Shown one piece after another: positions 20,673-30,876 of a stretch of 64,000 nt of DNA (position 1 is its first letter; each line of letters opens with the position of its first letter). The notes beneath the pieces are model-generated. The model made no database searches. It worked only from the letters and a program-made list of their open reading frames with translations, and was not told where the DNA came from. Source of the stretch: Notamacropus eugenii (Eukaryota > Chordata > Mammalia > Diprotodontia > Macropodidae); contig NC_092879.1 of the NCBI RefSeq assembly GCF_028372415.1, positions 71,220,412 through 71,284,411 on the forward strand. Direction: 5' to 3'. A program made the position numbers and the translations under genes.

Positions 20673-23600
20673 ATGGCTCAGAGAGGGAAAACCTCAAACA
20701 TGGCTAAGGACGGGAGCACCTGTGTACCTGTAGAATGGACAAAAAGGGGCTGAGTTTGCGCTTTGGGAAATACCTATCATGCCCAGTTCGCATGGCTTTA
20801 CTCGCTGGCATCTTACTCCCTTTGAAATCTCTAACCTGAGAAAAGGTTGAAGACACCCAAAGCAATTCCTCTGCCTGCCCTTCCTGCCATGGAGAGCACA
20901 AACCTCAGAAATTGGTATAGGCAGCCTATCTAGCTCTTCCTACTGCCGCAGGGCTCATTGGTCCTGTTGTGTCACAAAAGAGATAAAACCCAGTGTTGTA
21001 CTTGAGAAATTATATGTGAGAGAAATCATGGAAGAGTTATAGAGCTACCTTCCATGATGCGGAAGCCCTTCTTCCATCCCTTCCCCTTGACTCAAGCTTA
21101 GGGGAAGTAGCAGGGGACATATTTCAGAATGGTCTCCACAAGGTGATTTAAAGGTTGAACTTGGCCTTGGCAGAAATGGTACCTCTTCCAATCTCATGTT
21201 ACTGGGCTATGGGAACCCTGAGAGTGTGGCAACATCTCTAACTGGTCCGTGTGAGACCACTGTTGGTATCATGCTGCCGCTACTTCCTCATCTGACACTG
21301 CCCAGCGGGATGCCAGGTAGACAGGAACGTTCCTCCCATCCATCTGGGCCTAAGTCTACTTTGTTCTAAGAGGTCTTCATTGTCAACCTTCATTCGCAGA
21401 AGCACAGATCTGGAAATGGAAGAGACCTTAGAAATTATCTAGTATAACCTCTTTATTTTATAAATAAAGGAACTGAGGCCCAGAGATCGTGTAGGAAGTA
21501 AATGGCCAAGGTGGGACTTGAATCCAAGTCCTCTGCCTTCAAATCCTGCCATCTTGCCACTGTACTACATTATATCTTATGGAAGAAGAAAAATGGATCA
21601 GAGCAAGAAACATATTCAGAGCACCAACTGTGCTTTGTCATAACCATTGGCCATTCCTGGGAACAATACAGCCAATGACACATTCCCTTTTGGGGGGCAG
21701 GGGTGGAAGGGGAGCAATGAGTATGCCTGACAGGAAGTGGCATCCATTAAGGAGCAGGAGGAAAGGGAAGAAGACAACTAATAGACCTAAGCACCCCATG
21801 TAGTGCAGCTGGCCTGTGCAGGTCACAGCTGGCAACATGGCTCATGATGACTTGGGTTCAGATCCAGCTCCCTCTTAGTACCCATGTGACCTTGGGTAAG
21901 CCAATGTCCTTGAGTCTGTTGCCTTCTTTACAAAATGTGAGGCTTAGGCCTACCTCATCCCTAAGCCCCCTATGACTATAATGCCCCTCTCTCACAGAAT
22001 AAAAGAAGCAGGTCTAAATAATGTAAGTTCTAAGGCACTGAAGACATTTGGGAAACTTAGCTAGGTGGCATCCCTTTTTTAGAAAGTCAGGTACAAGAGA
22101 ATGGAAATGGAGATTTTTTAAAAAAAATCCTATTATATGAAAAAAGACCTTGTAGGCATATTGCCTTCCTTGCTGTGGCAGTAGCAGACAGTCATGGCAA
22201 TTATTGGGCTTGCCTGGGAGCTAAGTGCTGGGCTCACAGTAGGCATACTTGCTTGTATTGTGCATGCTTTGATGATCTAGTTGCCAAAATATTCCCATGA
22301 TACACCATTCCATTGGAGGCTCATTTAAGTAGGGAGATATTGGCAGCTCTGCAGCATCCTGACAAGCATGGAGGGAATGCAGAAGGTCATGTCAAGTATC
22401 ATCTGCAACAGAAGAAAGGCTTGTTTGAGTTAGTTAGACCTGTTTTCTTCACCCTCCCTCTAAAGGGCAAGGAAAAGAGGGGGAATAACCTCAGGTGAAA
22501 CTTCAAAAACCTGAAAAGCTTAGCCCTAGCTCTATAGCCCATTGAATTTTGAAAAATCATCTCATTTCTCTGTCATGTTTTTCCCACATGAAAAATGTCG
22601 CACGAAAATGCCTTACCCTAATTAGTTCATGGGACTTAGAGAAGAAATCCATGCATGTGAAAACTCTTTGAAGGAAAAGGCGTGACAGAAATGGGGTCAC
22701 CTGGGCACTCAGGTTGTCTGTTTTATTTATTTTTGAAGGGGGTGATTATACCATCCACTCCTCCCCAAAGTTTCTTAGCTGCTTTTCTGAATGTGCCCAT
22801 TTTCACCATGTCCAGTTGACCAATGAGGAAACCAAGACAGAGAGAAAATTACCTGTTCGGGGTCTCACAGCTAAATACAAGTGGAGGTGGAATTTGAGTC
22901 TTTGACATTCTTATTTCTTGTTTGGCTATGACAAGTCAGGCCATTTTAAGAAGGGAATGCTGATATCTTGAGGAGTAAGCCCATGTTTCCAAGAGATTGC
23001 CTTTTAGTTGCCATAGAAGGTCAAGGGAATGAGGAATGATGGACCATATCTCTCAGTCACCCCACCGAACAAGTGCCTCTGTGACTAGACTCCATTTTTT
23101 TTACCATGAGTTCGATTTGTTCTAAGGCAGGAGTCCAGTTCCAGTGCTGAGCTTGTGGTTCCCTGTGGAACCTGTTCCATGTCAATCTTTTCCCATTCAA
23201 TCGAGTTTGGTGTGGTAGTAAAGGGTGACTGCCCTCACTGATGGTCACAGGCGGGCTTAGGAGAGCTGCCTACAGTTAGCCGTGGACAAGAGAGGCCCCA
23301 GCTTGAGCTTAAGAAAAGCTCTCTCTAGTCTTACCAAGACAGGCAGGTCTCTTTGCCACCTCCCCACTTTCTGTGGGTGCTACACTCGACTAGCACAAAG
23401 GCAGATGTTATGGTTCCCCAACCCCTTACTGCCAAAATCAGAAAAAATGCCGCCAGACTGTGGGCAGGAGGGGTGGAGAATTTTCCAGGGAGCTGCTCGT
23501 GGTCTGCCTCGTAAAGAGCACAGGGATGGCACTATGGCCTACAGATGGAGACAACCAAGTCAGTCTGATGCCTTTTAAGACAGAAACCAAGAGGAAGGGA

Positions 23601-23700
23601 TGCATGTGGAGAATGGTTCAGTTAATGTGGCCATTTGTGGATTTAATGTGCAGCTCAACAGCATAGGGGAGTGTGTGGGTATGGATGCCAGTGTTCAGAG
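20673..23700. other. Intergenic stretch, no gene recognised
   Basis: About 3 kb with scattered SINE remnants (21,440-21,560: CTTTATTTTATAAATAAAGG...AACTGAGGCCCAGAG; 22,810-22,900: CCAATGAGGAAACCAAGACA). No splice-bounded or long open frame was seen on either strand. Confidence 0.4.
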
Positions 23701-23871
23701 AACGTGTGCTATGGTAGAGAGTAAATGAGCACTAGCTGGGCAGTCAGAGAATCCTGGATCACATAACATTTCTGATACTCCCTGTATCACCTTGGGCTAA
23801 ATCACTTTGCCTCTTTGTGCCTCAGTTTCCTTCTCTAGAAAATTAAGGGTTTAGACCCAAGGGCCTTCTTG
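23701..23871 (+). repeat. SINE fragment
   Basis: Plus-orientation SINE (GCTATGGTAGAGAGTAAATG, then GTGCCTCAGTTTCCTTCTCT and AATTAAGGGTTTAGACC). It abuts MITE copy C, which lies directly to its right. Confidence 0.55.
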
Positions 23872-23879
23872 CTCTAGAG

Positions 23880-24078
23880 CAGGAGTGAGGAACCTGTGGC
23901 CTTGAGGCCATATGTGGTCCTCTAGGTCCTCAAGTGTGGCCCTTTCAATCCAAACTTCACAGAACAAATCCCCTTCATAAAAGGAGTTCTTCTGTAAAAC
24001 TTGGATTCAGTCAAAAGGCCATACCCAAGGACCTAGAAGGCCACATGTGGCCTCAAGGCTCCAGGTTCCACACTACTG
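23880..24078. mobile_element. Palindromic hAT-type MITE, copy C
   Basis: A 199-bp element starts CAGGAGTGAGGAACCTGTGG and ends GGTTCCACACTACTG. Flanking 8-mers CTCTAGAG (23872-23879) and TTCTAGAG (24079-24086) match at 7 of 8. The core (TTCACAGAACAAATCC...GGATTCAGTCAAAAGG) is shared with copies A and B. Confidence 0.83.
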
Positions 24079-24086
24079 TTCTAGAG

Positions 24087-26070
24087 TCATGCCAAGTATA
24101 CCCATCCCATACCAGGCACACTCATGTTTAGCATTCACTTTTCTTTCAGAGACAGAACAAAGCACCAGGGGCAGTAGAGGAGGGAGGGGAGAGAGCACAA
24201 CAGCTAAAGTGGGAGCAACAGCCTGTGTTTGTCTGTGCTAGATGTATATATATCTTTGATGTGATTTAAAAACCTCTATAAGAAGTTTAGGGTGACTTTG
24301 CAGATAATGTCAGAGCTAAAAGAATGACTTCAAACCATAGTTTCATTAGGGAAATCTTACAATGAGCACCATAGCTGGCACTACCTTGGGTCTAGTATTT
24401 ACTGGTCCTTTTTTCCACCATTCTTCATGGGTTATATTTATAGCGGATGGAACTAAGGAAACTGAACTGTGTCCTCGGCACCCAGAGCCAAGCACTCCGA
24501 CAAGGGCTGTCGAAGGTCAGGTCAGGCCCATTCCCTTCTTCCTCCCCCTTGTCCGCCCCTAGAAAACTGAGCTTAGATGAAAATTGAGCAAAGACAGAAA
24601 ACATGAGACTCAGAGCCCAGAAAGCTCCAGGCCGTCCAACGCCAGAAACCACCTGCTTCGGGCTCTTTGGCCTCACGTAGGTTGGATGTCATTCAGCCAA
24701 ACTGCTTTTTTTTCTCTTCAGGGCAGACTGGGCAAAATTCTCAAAATCAGATGCTGGGATTGGAATGCCAGGTGAAGCTTTTTCTTCTATGTGGCAAGGA
24801 TGGCTCTTGTCACCCAGCAGAGATGGCAGTTTCATTTCTCTTTTGTCTTAGTCACAGGATTGTCTTCTCTACCGGTGGGTGAATAATTAATCCTCATGGT
24901 GTGACCGACTAATGGTAGCATCTGGAAGCATAAACAATGATTAAAAAAAGATGGGATGAGTGCTAGTTCAGTAACACGGACAAGATGAGCATTTTTGTCT
25001 GTCTCCCTATCACCAAGCGCCTGCCTAGTGGCCACCAAATAAATGCTTGTTGAATGAATGAATGGGTAGCATGACACTGGGGAGCTTCTCTTCCCCATAA
25101 CTCGCCTCCTTCTGTCCCCATTGACAAACTATCCACTTGAAGTAGCCCATTGGGCTTTTAAAGGCCCAAACCAAGGTTGGTGAGCTCAAGTAGCAGCTGG
25201 ACAGGGAGCCCAATGACTTACCGCTAGAGCAGCTGCTCTCAGGCTGAAACAGCCCAGTAGTTTAGACAGCAGTAGAGTCTAAATGATTTTATTAAGGTAC
25301 ATTTTGGGCATCCAGTCTTTCCCTCTGTGTTGAGGGCATGTCCTGGAATTCTGTTGAAGTCATCTCTTTGGAAAAATGAGCTCCACTCTGGGTACCTTGG
25401 GAGTAGGAGGGGGCAGCAGCCTAAAGCTGCTTCCGTCTTCTCCTTTGGGACTTCACCAGTGGTTTAAGGTTTTACTTGGCTTATCATCTTACCTTCAGAA
25501 TATTCTCTGCCAGATCTGGGATTCCAAACTCCCGGGGGCCTGAAGCCTCATTGGTTTGCCACATAATTCTAGACCTCTGAAATCAAAGTCAGCTGTGCAC
25601 TTGGACAATCTTTGTACAAAAACCTCAAACTCAGCTGACCTAAGCTGGTGATTCATCTGGATTTGAATAAGTCAACTTGTGTATATTGAAACATTCCATG
25701 TAAAACCTTGGCATTCCAGGTGAATTTTCATTTGGTTTTCTATGATATGAAATGGATACCTTTGTAATTGTTCTTTAACGTATTTTGTAATGGGGCGGGG
25801 GGAGAGTGGCCCACAAAGGCGATCAGCTAAGACTTTTTTCTGCTCTTTTCTATGTACATGTGGACTTTCCTATCACCAGCTGTGATTTGTTGTGCTGATG
25901 TGCTTTCATGAGATGTGTAGAGTATTTTGCAAGATGATAATAAAGGAAGAAATCCTCAAAATACCTTCTGGTTTGGAGTTTTCTGAGATGGCTCAAATGA
26001 GCTGGGATGAAAAGGTGGAGACAGGTGCTCTTGGGGCATTAGATAATGTATATAAAGTGTTACTGTATAT
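24087..26070. other. Intergenic; possible old 3'-UTR-like stretch
   Basis: Mostly unique sequence. An L2-type tail is at about 24990-25065 (AAATAAATGCTTGTTGAATG). From about 25,560 to 25,960 the sequence is AT-rich and repeat-free and contains AATAAA at about 25,936, so it could be the end of a transcript. No coding frame supports it. Confidence 0.3.
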
Positions 26071-26535
26071 AATGTAAGCTAGGGCATAATGGATAGAGAG
26101 CTGACCTTGGAACCAGTATGATCTGGATTCAGGTTCTGATTCTGATGCATACTGGCTTTGGGGGCATGGCTAAAAAAGGCACTTGACCCTTCAATGCCCC
26201 AAGCACTGAATCTAAGACTGTGGACTGCAGAGATGGTGTCAGTCTGCATTGGTTGAGAGTTTCCTCTTTGGAGTGTTCCCTCCACCTAGGAAATACCAGG
26301 TCCTGTTCTTAGCCCTAGTGTTAATTAATTAATTAGAGTGATGTGTATTTAGAACCGCTGCTCTAAAAAAAAAAAGATCGGAGAAGTGTTTGAACTGGAA
26401 AGGACCTCAGAGAGTAGATAATCCAAATACCTCATAGTGTATAAAAGGAGACTGAGATCCGAGAAGGTGAGAGATGTCAAAAATCACAGAGCACTGGTCA
26501 GTTGTGGCTCATGAAGAAGCCAGGTAGGTTCAGAT

Positions 26536-26667
26536 GGAGGCAGTGTGGAGCAATGGAAAGGGTGCTGGCTTTGAAGTCAGAGGCTCGGGGTTCGAATCCT
26601 GGCTCTTTTACTGTGTTACCTGTGTTACTTTAGGCAAGTCACTTCCCTGGGACTCAGTTTATTTCTC
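26536..26667 (+). repeat. tRNA-derived SINE with clear B box
   Basis: It starts GGAGGCAGTGTGGAGCAATG. It contains GGGGTTCGAATCCTGGCTC, a textbook tRNA/Pol III B box, then GGGACTCAGTTTATTTCTCT. The following minus-orientation SINE starts where this one stops. Confidence 0.75.
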
Positions 26668-26885
26668 TGATAATAATAGCTAGTATTTTCATAGTACTTC
26701 AATATTTGCAAACTGCTTTGTAACTATTATCATTTGATCCTCACAACAACCCTGGGAGGTAGGTGCTGTTATTATCCCCATTTTACAGAGGAGGAAAGTG
26801 AAACAGAGAGAGAGGTTAAGTGATTTGCCCAGAGTCACACAGTAGTAAGTAGCTGAGGCTAGATTTGAACTCTGGTCAGCCTGAC
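26668..26885 (-). repeat. SINE, minus orientation, left part (interrupted)
   Basis: Reversed SINE: GTATTTTCATAGTACTTCAA, CAACCCTGGGAGGTAGGTGC, TTTTACAGAGGAGGAAAGTG, TTGAACTCTGGTCAGCCTGAC. It is cut by the plus-strand SINE that follows and resumes at about 27147. Confidence 0.75.
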
Positions 26886-27146
26886 TGGCAGCTAGGTGGT
26901 GCCATAGTGCATAGAGCACTGGGCCTAGAGTCAGAGAGACTCATCTTCCTGAGTTCAAATCTGGCCTCAGACATTTACTGGCTGTGTGACCCCAGCAAGT
27001 CACTTCACCCTGCTTGCCTCAGTTTCTTCATCTGTAAAATAGGCTGGAGAAGGAAATGGCAAACCTCTCCAGTATCTTTGCCAAGAAAACCCCAAATGGG
27101 ATCACCAAGAGTCAGTCACAACTGAAAAACAACTGAACAATGACAG
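26886..27146 (+). repeat. Full-length marsupial-type SINE inserted into another SINE
   Basis: It runs from GGCAGCTAGGTGGTGCCATA through CAAATCTGGCCTCAGACATT, GCCTCAGTTTCTTCATCTGT and GGCTGGAGAAGGAAATGGCA to AACTGAAAAACAACTGAAC. The flanks CAGCCTGACT and CAGCTTCCTGACT look like an imperfect target duplication. It is the least diverged SINE in the window. Confidence 0.85.
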
Positions 27147-27187
27147 CTTCCTGACTCCAGGTCCAGTGGTCTAACTACTGCACCACT
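27147..27187 (-). repeat. SINE, minus orientation, right part
   Basis: CTTCCTGACTCCAGGTCCAG followed by CTAACTACTGCACCAC is the reversed tRNA-related head that completes the SINE broken at 26885. Confidence 0.7.
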
Positions 27188-27660
27188 TCTGTACTTAGGT
27201 ACCTCTGTAAAACGACTGGGGTAGATTAGATGGACTCTGAGGCCTCTTCCAGTTCTAGGTCCTATGATCCTGTGATTACTTTTAGTCATGGAGCTGGAGG
27301 TCTCACCTATGACTTACTACAAGGTGGCAGCATCTCTGAATGAAAGGCCAGAGCAGCCTGATGCTTGATGATTCAGTCCCTCCTGGGGCTGAGCCCCATC
27401 AGGAGTTAACCCCAAGACCATTTGATATCAGGTACGTGGTCCTCTGGCCTTTCCCTCTCCAGATTCCACCCACTGCAGCAAGAACAGTAAATGCATCCAA
27501 GTGCCCTAGAAGCGATCACATTAAATAGAAGAAACCATTACTTCAAAAGACCTAAGAGTTCCAGTGGTGAGTTATGGGGGGCGGAGGGAATTGACGTCCA
27601 GATCTGTGATTTTTATCAGTGTGAGAAATCCAGTGTGGCAACTCTCTCTACCAGTGCAGG

Positions 27661-27905
27661 TCACCTAGGTGGCACAGTGGATAAAATGCTGGGCCTGAAA
27701 TCAGGAAGACCTGAGTACAAATCGGGTCTCAAGCACTTACTAACTGTGTGACCCTGGGCAACTCACTTAACCTCTGTCTGCTTCAGTTTCCTCATAGGTA
27801 AAACAGAGACAATAATAACACCTACCTCTCAGGGCTGTTGTGAGGATCAATTGAAATAATATTTGTAAAGTACTTAGCATGTTGCCTTCCACATAGTAAG
27901 TGTTT
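27661..27905 (+). repeat. Marsupial-type SINE, plus orientation
   Basis: TCACCTAGGTGGCACAGTGG opens the element. AATCAGGAAGACCTGAGTAC, GTGACCCTGGGCAACTCACT and TGCTTCAGTTTCCTCATAGG follow, then a MIR-like 3' part (ATAATAACACCTACCTCTCA, AAGTACTTAGCATG). It passes directly into the TTCC microsatellite. Confidence 0.85.
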
Positions 27906-27921
27906 AGTGAATCCTCCTCCC

Positions 27922-28058
27922 CCTTCCTTCCTTCCTTCCTTCCTTCCTTCCTTCCTTCCTTCCTTCCTTCCTTCCTTCCTTCCTTCCTTCCTTCCTCCCT
28001 CCTTCCCTCCCTCCCTGCCTCCCTCCCTCCCTTCCTTCTCTCCCTCCCTCCTTCCATC
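27922..28058. repeat. (TTCC)n microsatellite
   Basis: About 70 bp of nearly pure TTCC, then degenerate CCCT/TCCC repeats. It grew from the 3' end of the preceding SINE. All-purine on the minus strand. Confidence 0.97.
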
Positions 28059-29734
28059 CTCTGTAACTTACAAGCTTATAGAATTGCCCGGGTTACTGAC
28101 AAATTCAATGACTTGTCCAAGGTGACCCAGCTAGTATGTATGAGAGTCTTGACTTGATGTCTATCTATCCACTGTCTTTCTATCCACTGACACCACACTT
28201 ACTACCTCTCAGCTCACACTGGCTTGATGCTTCCCATTTTGTAGGGTCACAACTGGAGGGTTGGAAAGGACAGTTTCTAACATGTTTAACCCTGATATTT
28301 TACAGAAGAGGTCAAACCCACTACCCAGACAAGGGAAATGACTTTCTCAAGATGACACAAGGCAGGCAGAGTTGGGATTTCACTCTGAACCCCCAGGCAC
28401 CAAATCTGGGGCAGATTCTGCTACTTCACACAAAGCACCCATAAAATAACCCTGGGAGGCATAGCTAAGCGTAAGTCCCCTATTCTGCAGATAAGAAAAC
28501 TGAGGGACCTGTTAGCAAATGGCAGAATGGGGACTTGAAGCTAAGTCTTATGATTCAAAGTCCAATGGTTTTTCTTCTGTCCTGTGTTCCATCAATAATT
28601 GGCCATCTATGCTTTTAGAGATACACTACAATAAACCAATCACCTCATTTCTCAAAAAATCAATGGAGTTGAGTGTTGAGCAAGAGCTTTGGTTTCTATC
28701 TACAGCTTGACTAAATGTAGCCGAAAACAAAGTACCCAGATGATACCACACAGACTGGTTGTTAGCACACATTTTGCTGTTTGCATCAACATTCAACACC
28801 TTTATTTTAAGCAACTTTTCAAATGGTTCCAAAAGCAAACTTCCATCTCTACAAATTGCATTTAGTTTATCAAATGGAAATGTCATGGGAATTCACTTGC
28901 ATTCTTTCTTTAATACTCCTCAGTAAATCATGACCAATTATAAGAGGCCCCTCCCCACCTACCCCAGCTAGGATGCTAAATTTGTTACATTAAAAAAAAA
29001 GGAATGGAAACATCTCTACCAGTCTTATAACTTAGTACTCTTTCAACAGAAGCTTTTAATATCTATAAATGCTCATAAAAAGGGATCAAAGGTCCAAGCA
29101 GAGCTAGGCTTGACCTTTAGAAGATCATGATCAGGGGTTTCTAATGCCTACTACCTGTGTGATATTGAGCAAGTCACCTAATCTCCCCATGCCTCAGTTT
29201 CCTCAACTGTAAAATGATGGAGATGGACTAGAGGTGCCTTCTAGCTCTAGAGCAATGATACCATGAATTCTAAGGAACCTTGATAAGTCGGGATGAAGTG
29301 GGGTGGAGGGAGTGACTGTGGCTTTCTGGACATGCCAGGTCAGATCCTTTGGGTAACACTAACTGGCATGAGAAATTGTTGCCCCTCAACTGCTATCATG
29401 GCTGCCCAACATTACTAAGTAGATGGGAAGAGTCCTAGATTTAGCTGGTGCAGTCTGAGTTCTTCCTAGCATCTCCCCAGGGGGCCACATTACACTCTCC
29501 TCTAATGCAGACTCACAATTCCGTTACTTGGTCATTGCCCTGAGTTCCCCAGCTCACTTGGTGTTTCTCCTTATTACACAGGCATATCAGCAGAGCGGCT
29601 CCCCCTTGCTTTGCCCCTGGGCAAAGGTGAGGTAGCTTCCCCCTGGGCGTTGTCTTTGGGTTCCCATCGACTCTTCTCTTTGCCAGGAACTGATTCTTTC
29701 CCCTCGTTCTCTTTACCCTTCTTACTCTACTCGA
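28059..29734. other. Intergenic, one weak minus-strand coding-like frame
   Basis: Includes degraded SINEs (28,270-28,560; 29,105-29,275). A minus-strand open frame at 28626-28886 (86 codons, begins MTFPFDKLNAICRDGSLLLE) lies in sequence that is not an obvious SINE or LINE. I could not identify it. Confidence 0.3.
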
Positions 29735-29968
29735 GTAGTTCTTAGATTGGTCTTACTCTTTTTAAACTCTTAAAAATTGAGGATTCTACCTCCCCCCCAA
29801 AAAATAAGGTTTGTTTATATGGGCCATATCTATCAATATTTACTGTATTAGAATTTAAACATCTTCGTATTATCATGAAAGTAGTTTTGACCTCATAGAT
29901 CCCCCCTGAAAGGTTCTTGGGGACCTCCAGGGGTCCCCAGACCATGCTTTGAGAACCTGGTGCTCTAG
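29735..29968 (-). mobile_element. hAT-Charlie-like non-autonomous element
   Basis: Its reverse complement begins with GGTTCTCAAAGCATGGTCTG, then GGACCCCTGGAGGTCCCCAA, CTTTCAGGGGGGATCTATGA and GGTCAAAACTACTTTCATGA. It ends with ATCTATCAATATTTACTG-type and TTAAAAATT-type text near AGTAAGACCAATCTAAGAAC. This order matches an old mammalian Charlie-class element as I remember it. Target duplications were not resolved. Confidence 0.6.
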
Positions 29969-30660
29969 TTCAAACCAGATACTCAATCATGGATCCTTGG
30001 GAGGCAGTCACCTCCCTCCTCCCCTCCCCTCTTCCTGCTGCCCCTGGGCCAGGCCTAGGGAGAAACAACACTCCTCCTAGCTCTTGGTCAGTTTGCTTCC
30101 TTGGCCCATATAATCTTCCCACCTTGTAAGCTATTTTTCTGCTAAAACAGAGCCTCCTTGTCCCCTCTCATTCCCCAATCCAGCAGCAAGGCCGCTTTTG
30201 TAACTTAAGTACCATCAACAGGCCACCCCTAAGCCAAGTGTCCCTGGTCTAAAAAGTGGAAATCCCAGGAACATAGGATCCATCCCTTCTCCCAATCAGG
30301 TCAATGCCTGTCCTTTACTGGGAGACTGCAGCAGCAGGATCTGGTACCAGAGATTTGAGAAGACAACCTAGGCTGGAAAAAGTGAGATGGAGGGGGCCTC
30401 TCACTAGGCCAGGACCACTGGGCTCCTCTCCCTAACTGGCGCATTACCACATGGGGGCCCTCTCACTTGAATCTCAGAGATCCTACCTCCCTCCAAATCC
30501 TTGGGTAGCACAACTCAGGAAGCCAGCCAAAGGGGCCTTGGCCCAGCCTAGCCCAGCATCTCTCGCAAGCTCCTTATGAAACAGCCTTTACCATACTCTC
30601 CAGGCATTCAAGTTGGGCAGGTGGGCACAGGTAAGAAGAAGAGAGATCTCTATAGCACTT
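29969..30660. other. Intergenic, no feature recognised
   Basis: GC-richer unique sequence without repeats or open frames that I can support. Confidence 0.35.
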
Positions 30661-30876
30661 TGCTGTTGTTGTGCAGTCATTTCAGTTGGGTTTTCTTGGC
30701 AAATATATTAGAGCCGTCTGCCATTTCCTTCTCCAATTCATTTTACTGAAACAAATAGGGTGAAATGATTTGCCCAGGGTCCCACAATTAGTAAGTGTCT
30801 GAGGTGGGATTTGAACTCTGGTCTTCCTGACTCTAGGCCTGGCACACTATTCAGGGCAATGCCACCTAGCTGTCCC
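30661..30876 (-). repeat. Marsupial-type SINE, minus orientation
   Basis: Reversed full-length element: TTGGGTTTTCTTGGCAAATA, TGCCATTTCCTTCTCCAATT, GATTTGCCCAGGGTCCCACA, TTTGAACTCTGGTCTTCCTG, and the head GCCACCTAGCTGTCCC. Confidence 0.85.

Noticed and set aside
27767-28157. Arg/Glu/Gly-rich and Pro/Ser-rich ORFs over 27.9-28.1 kb
   Set aside because: They are translations of the TTCC microsatellite.
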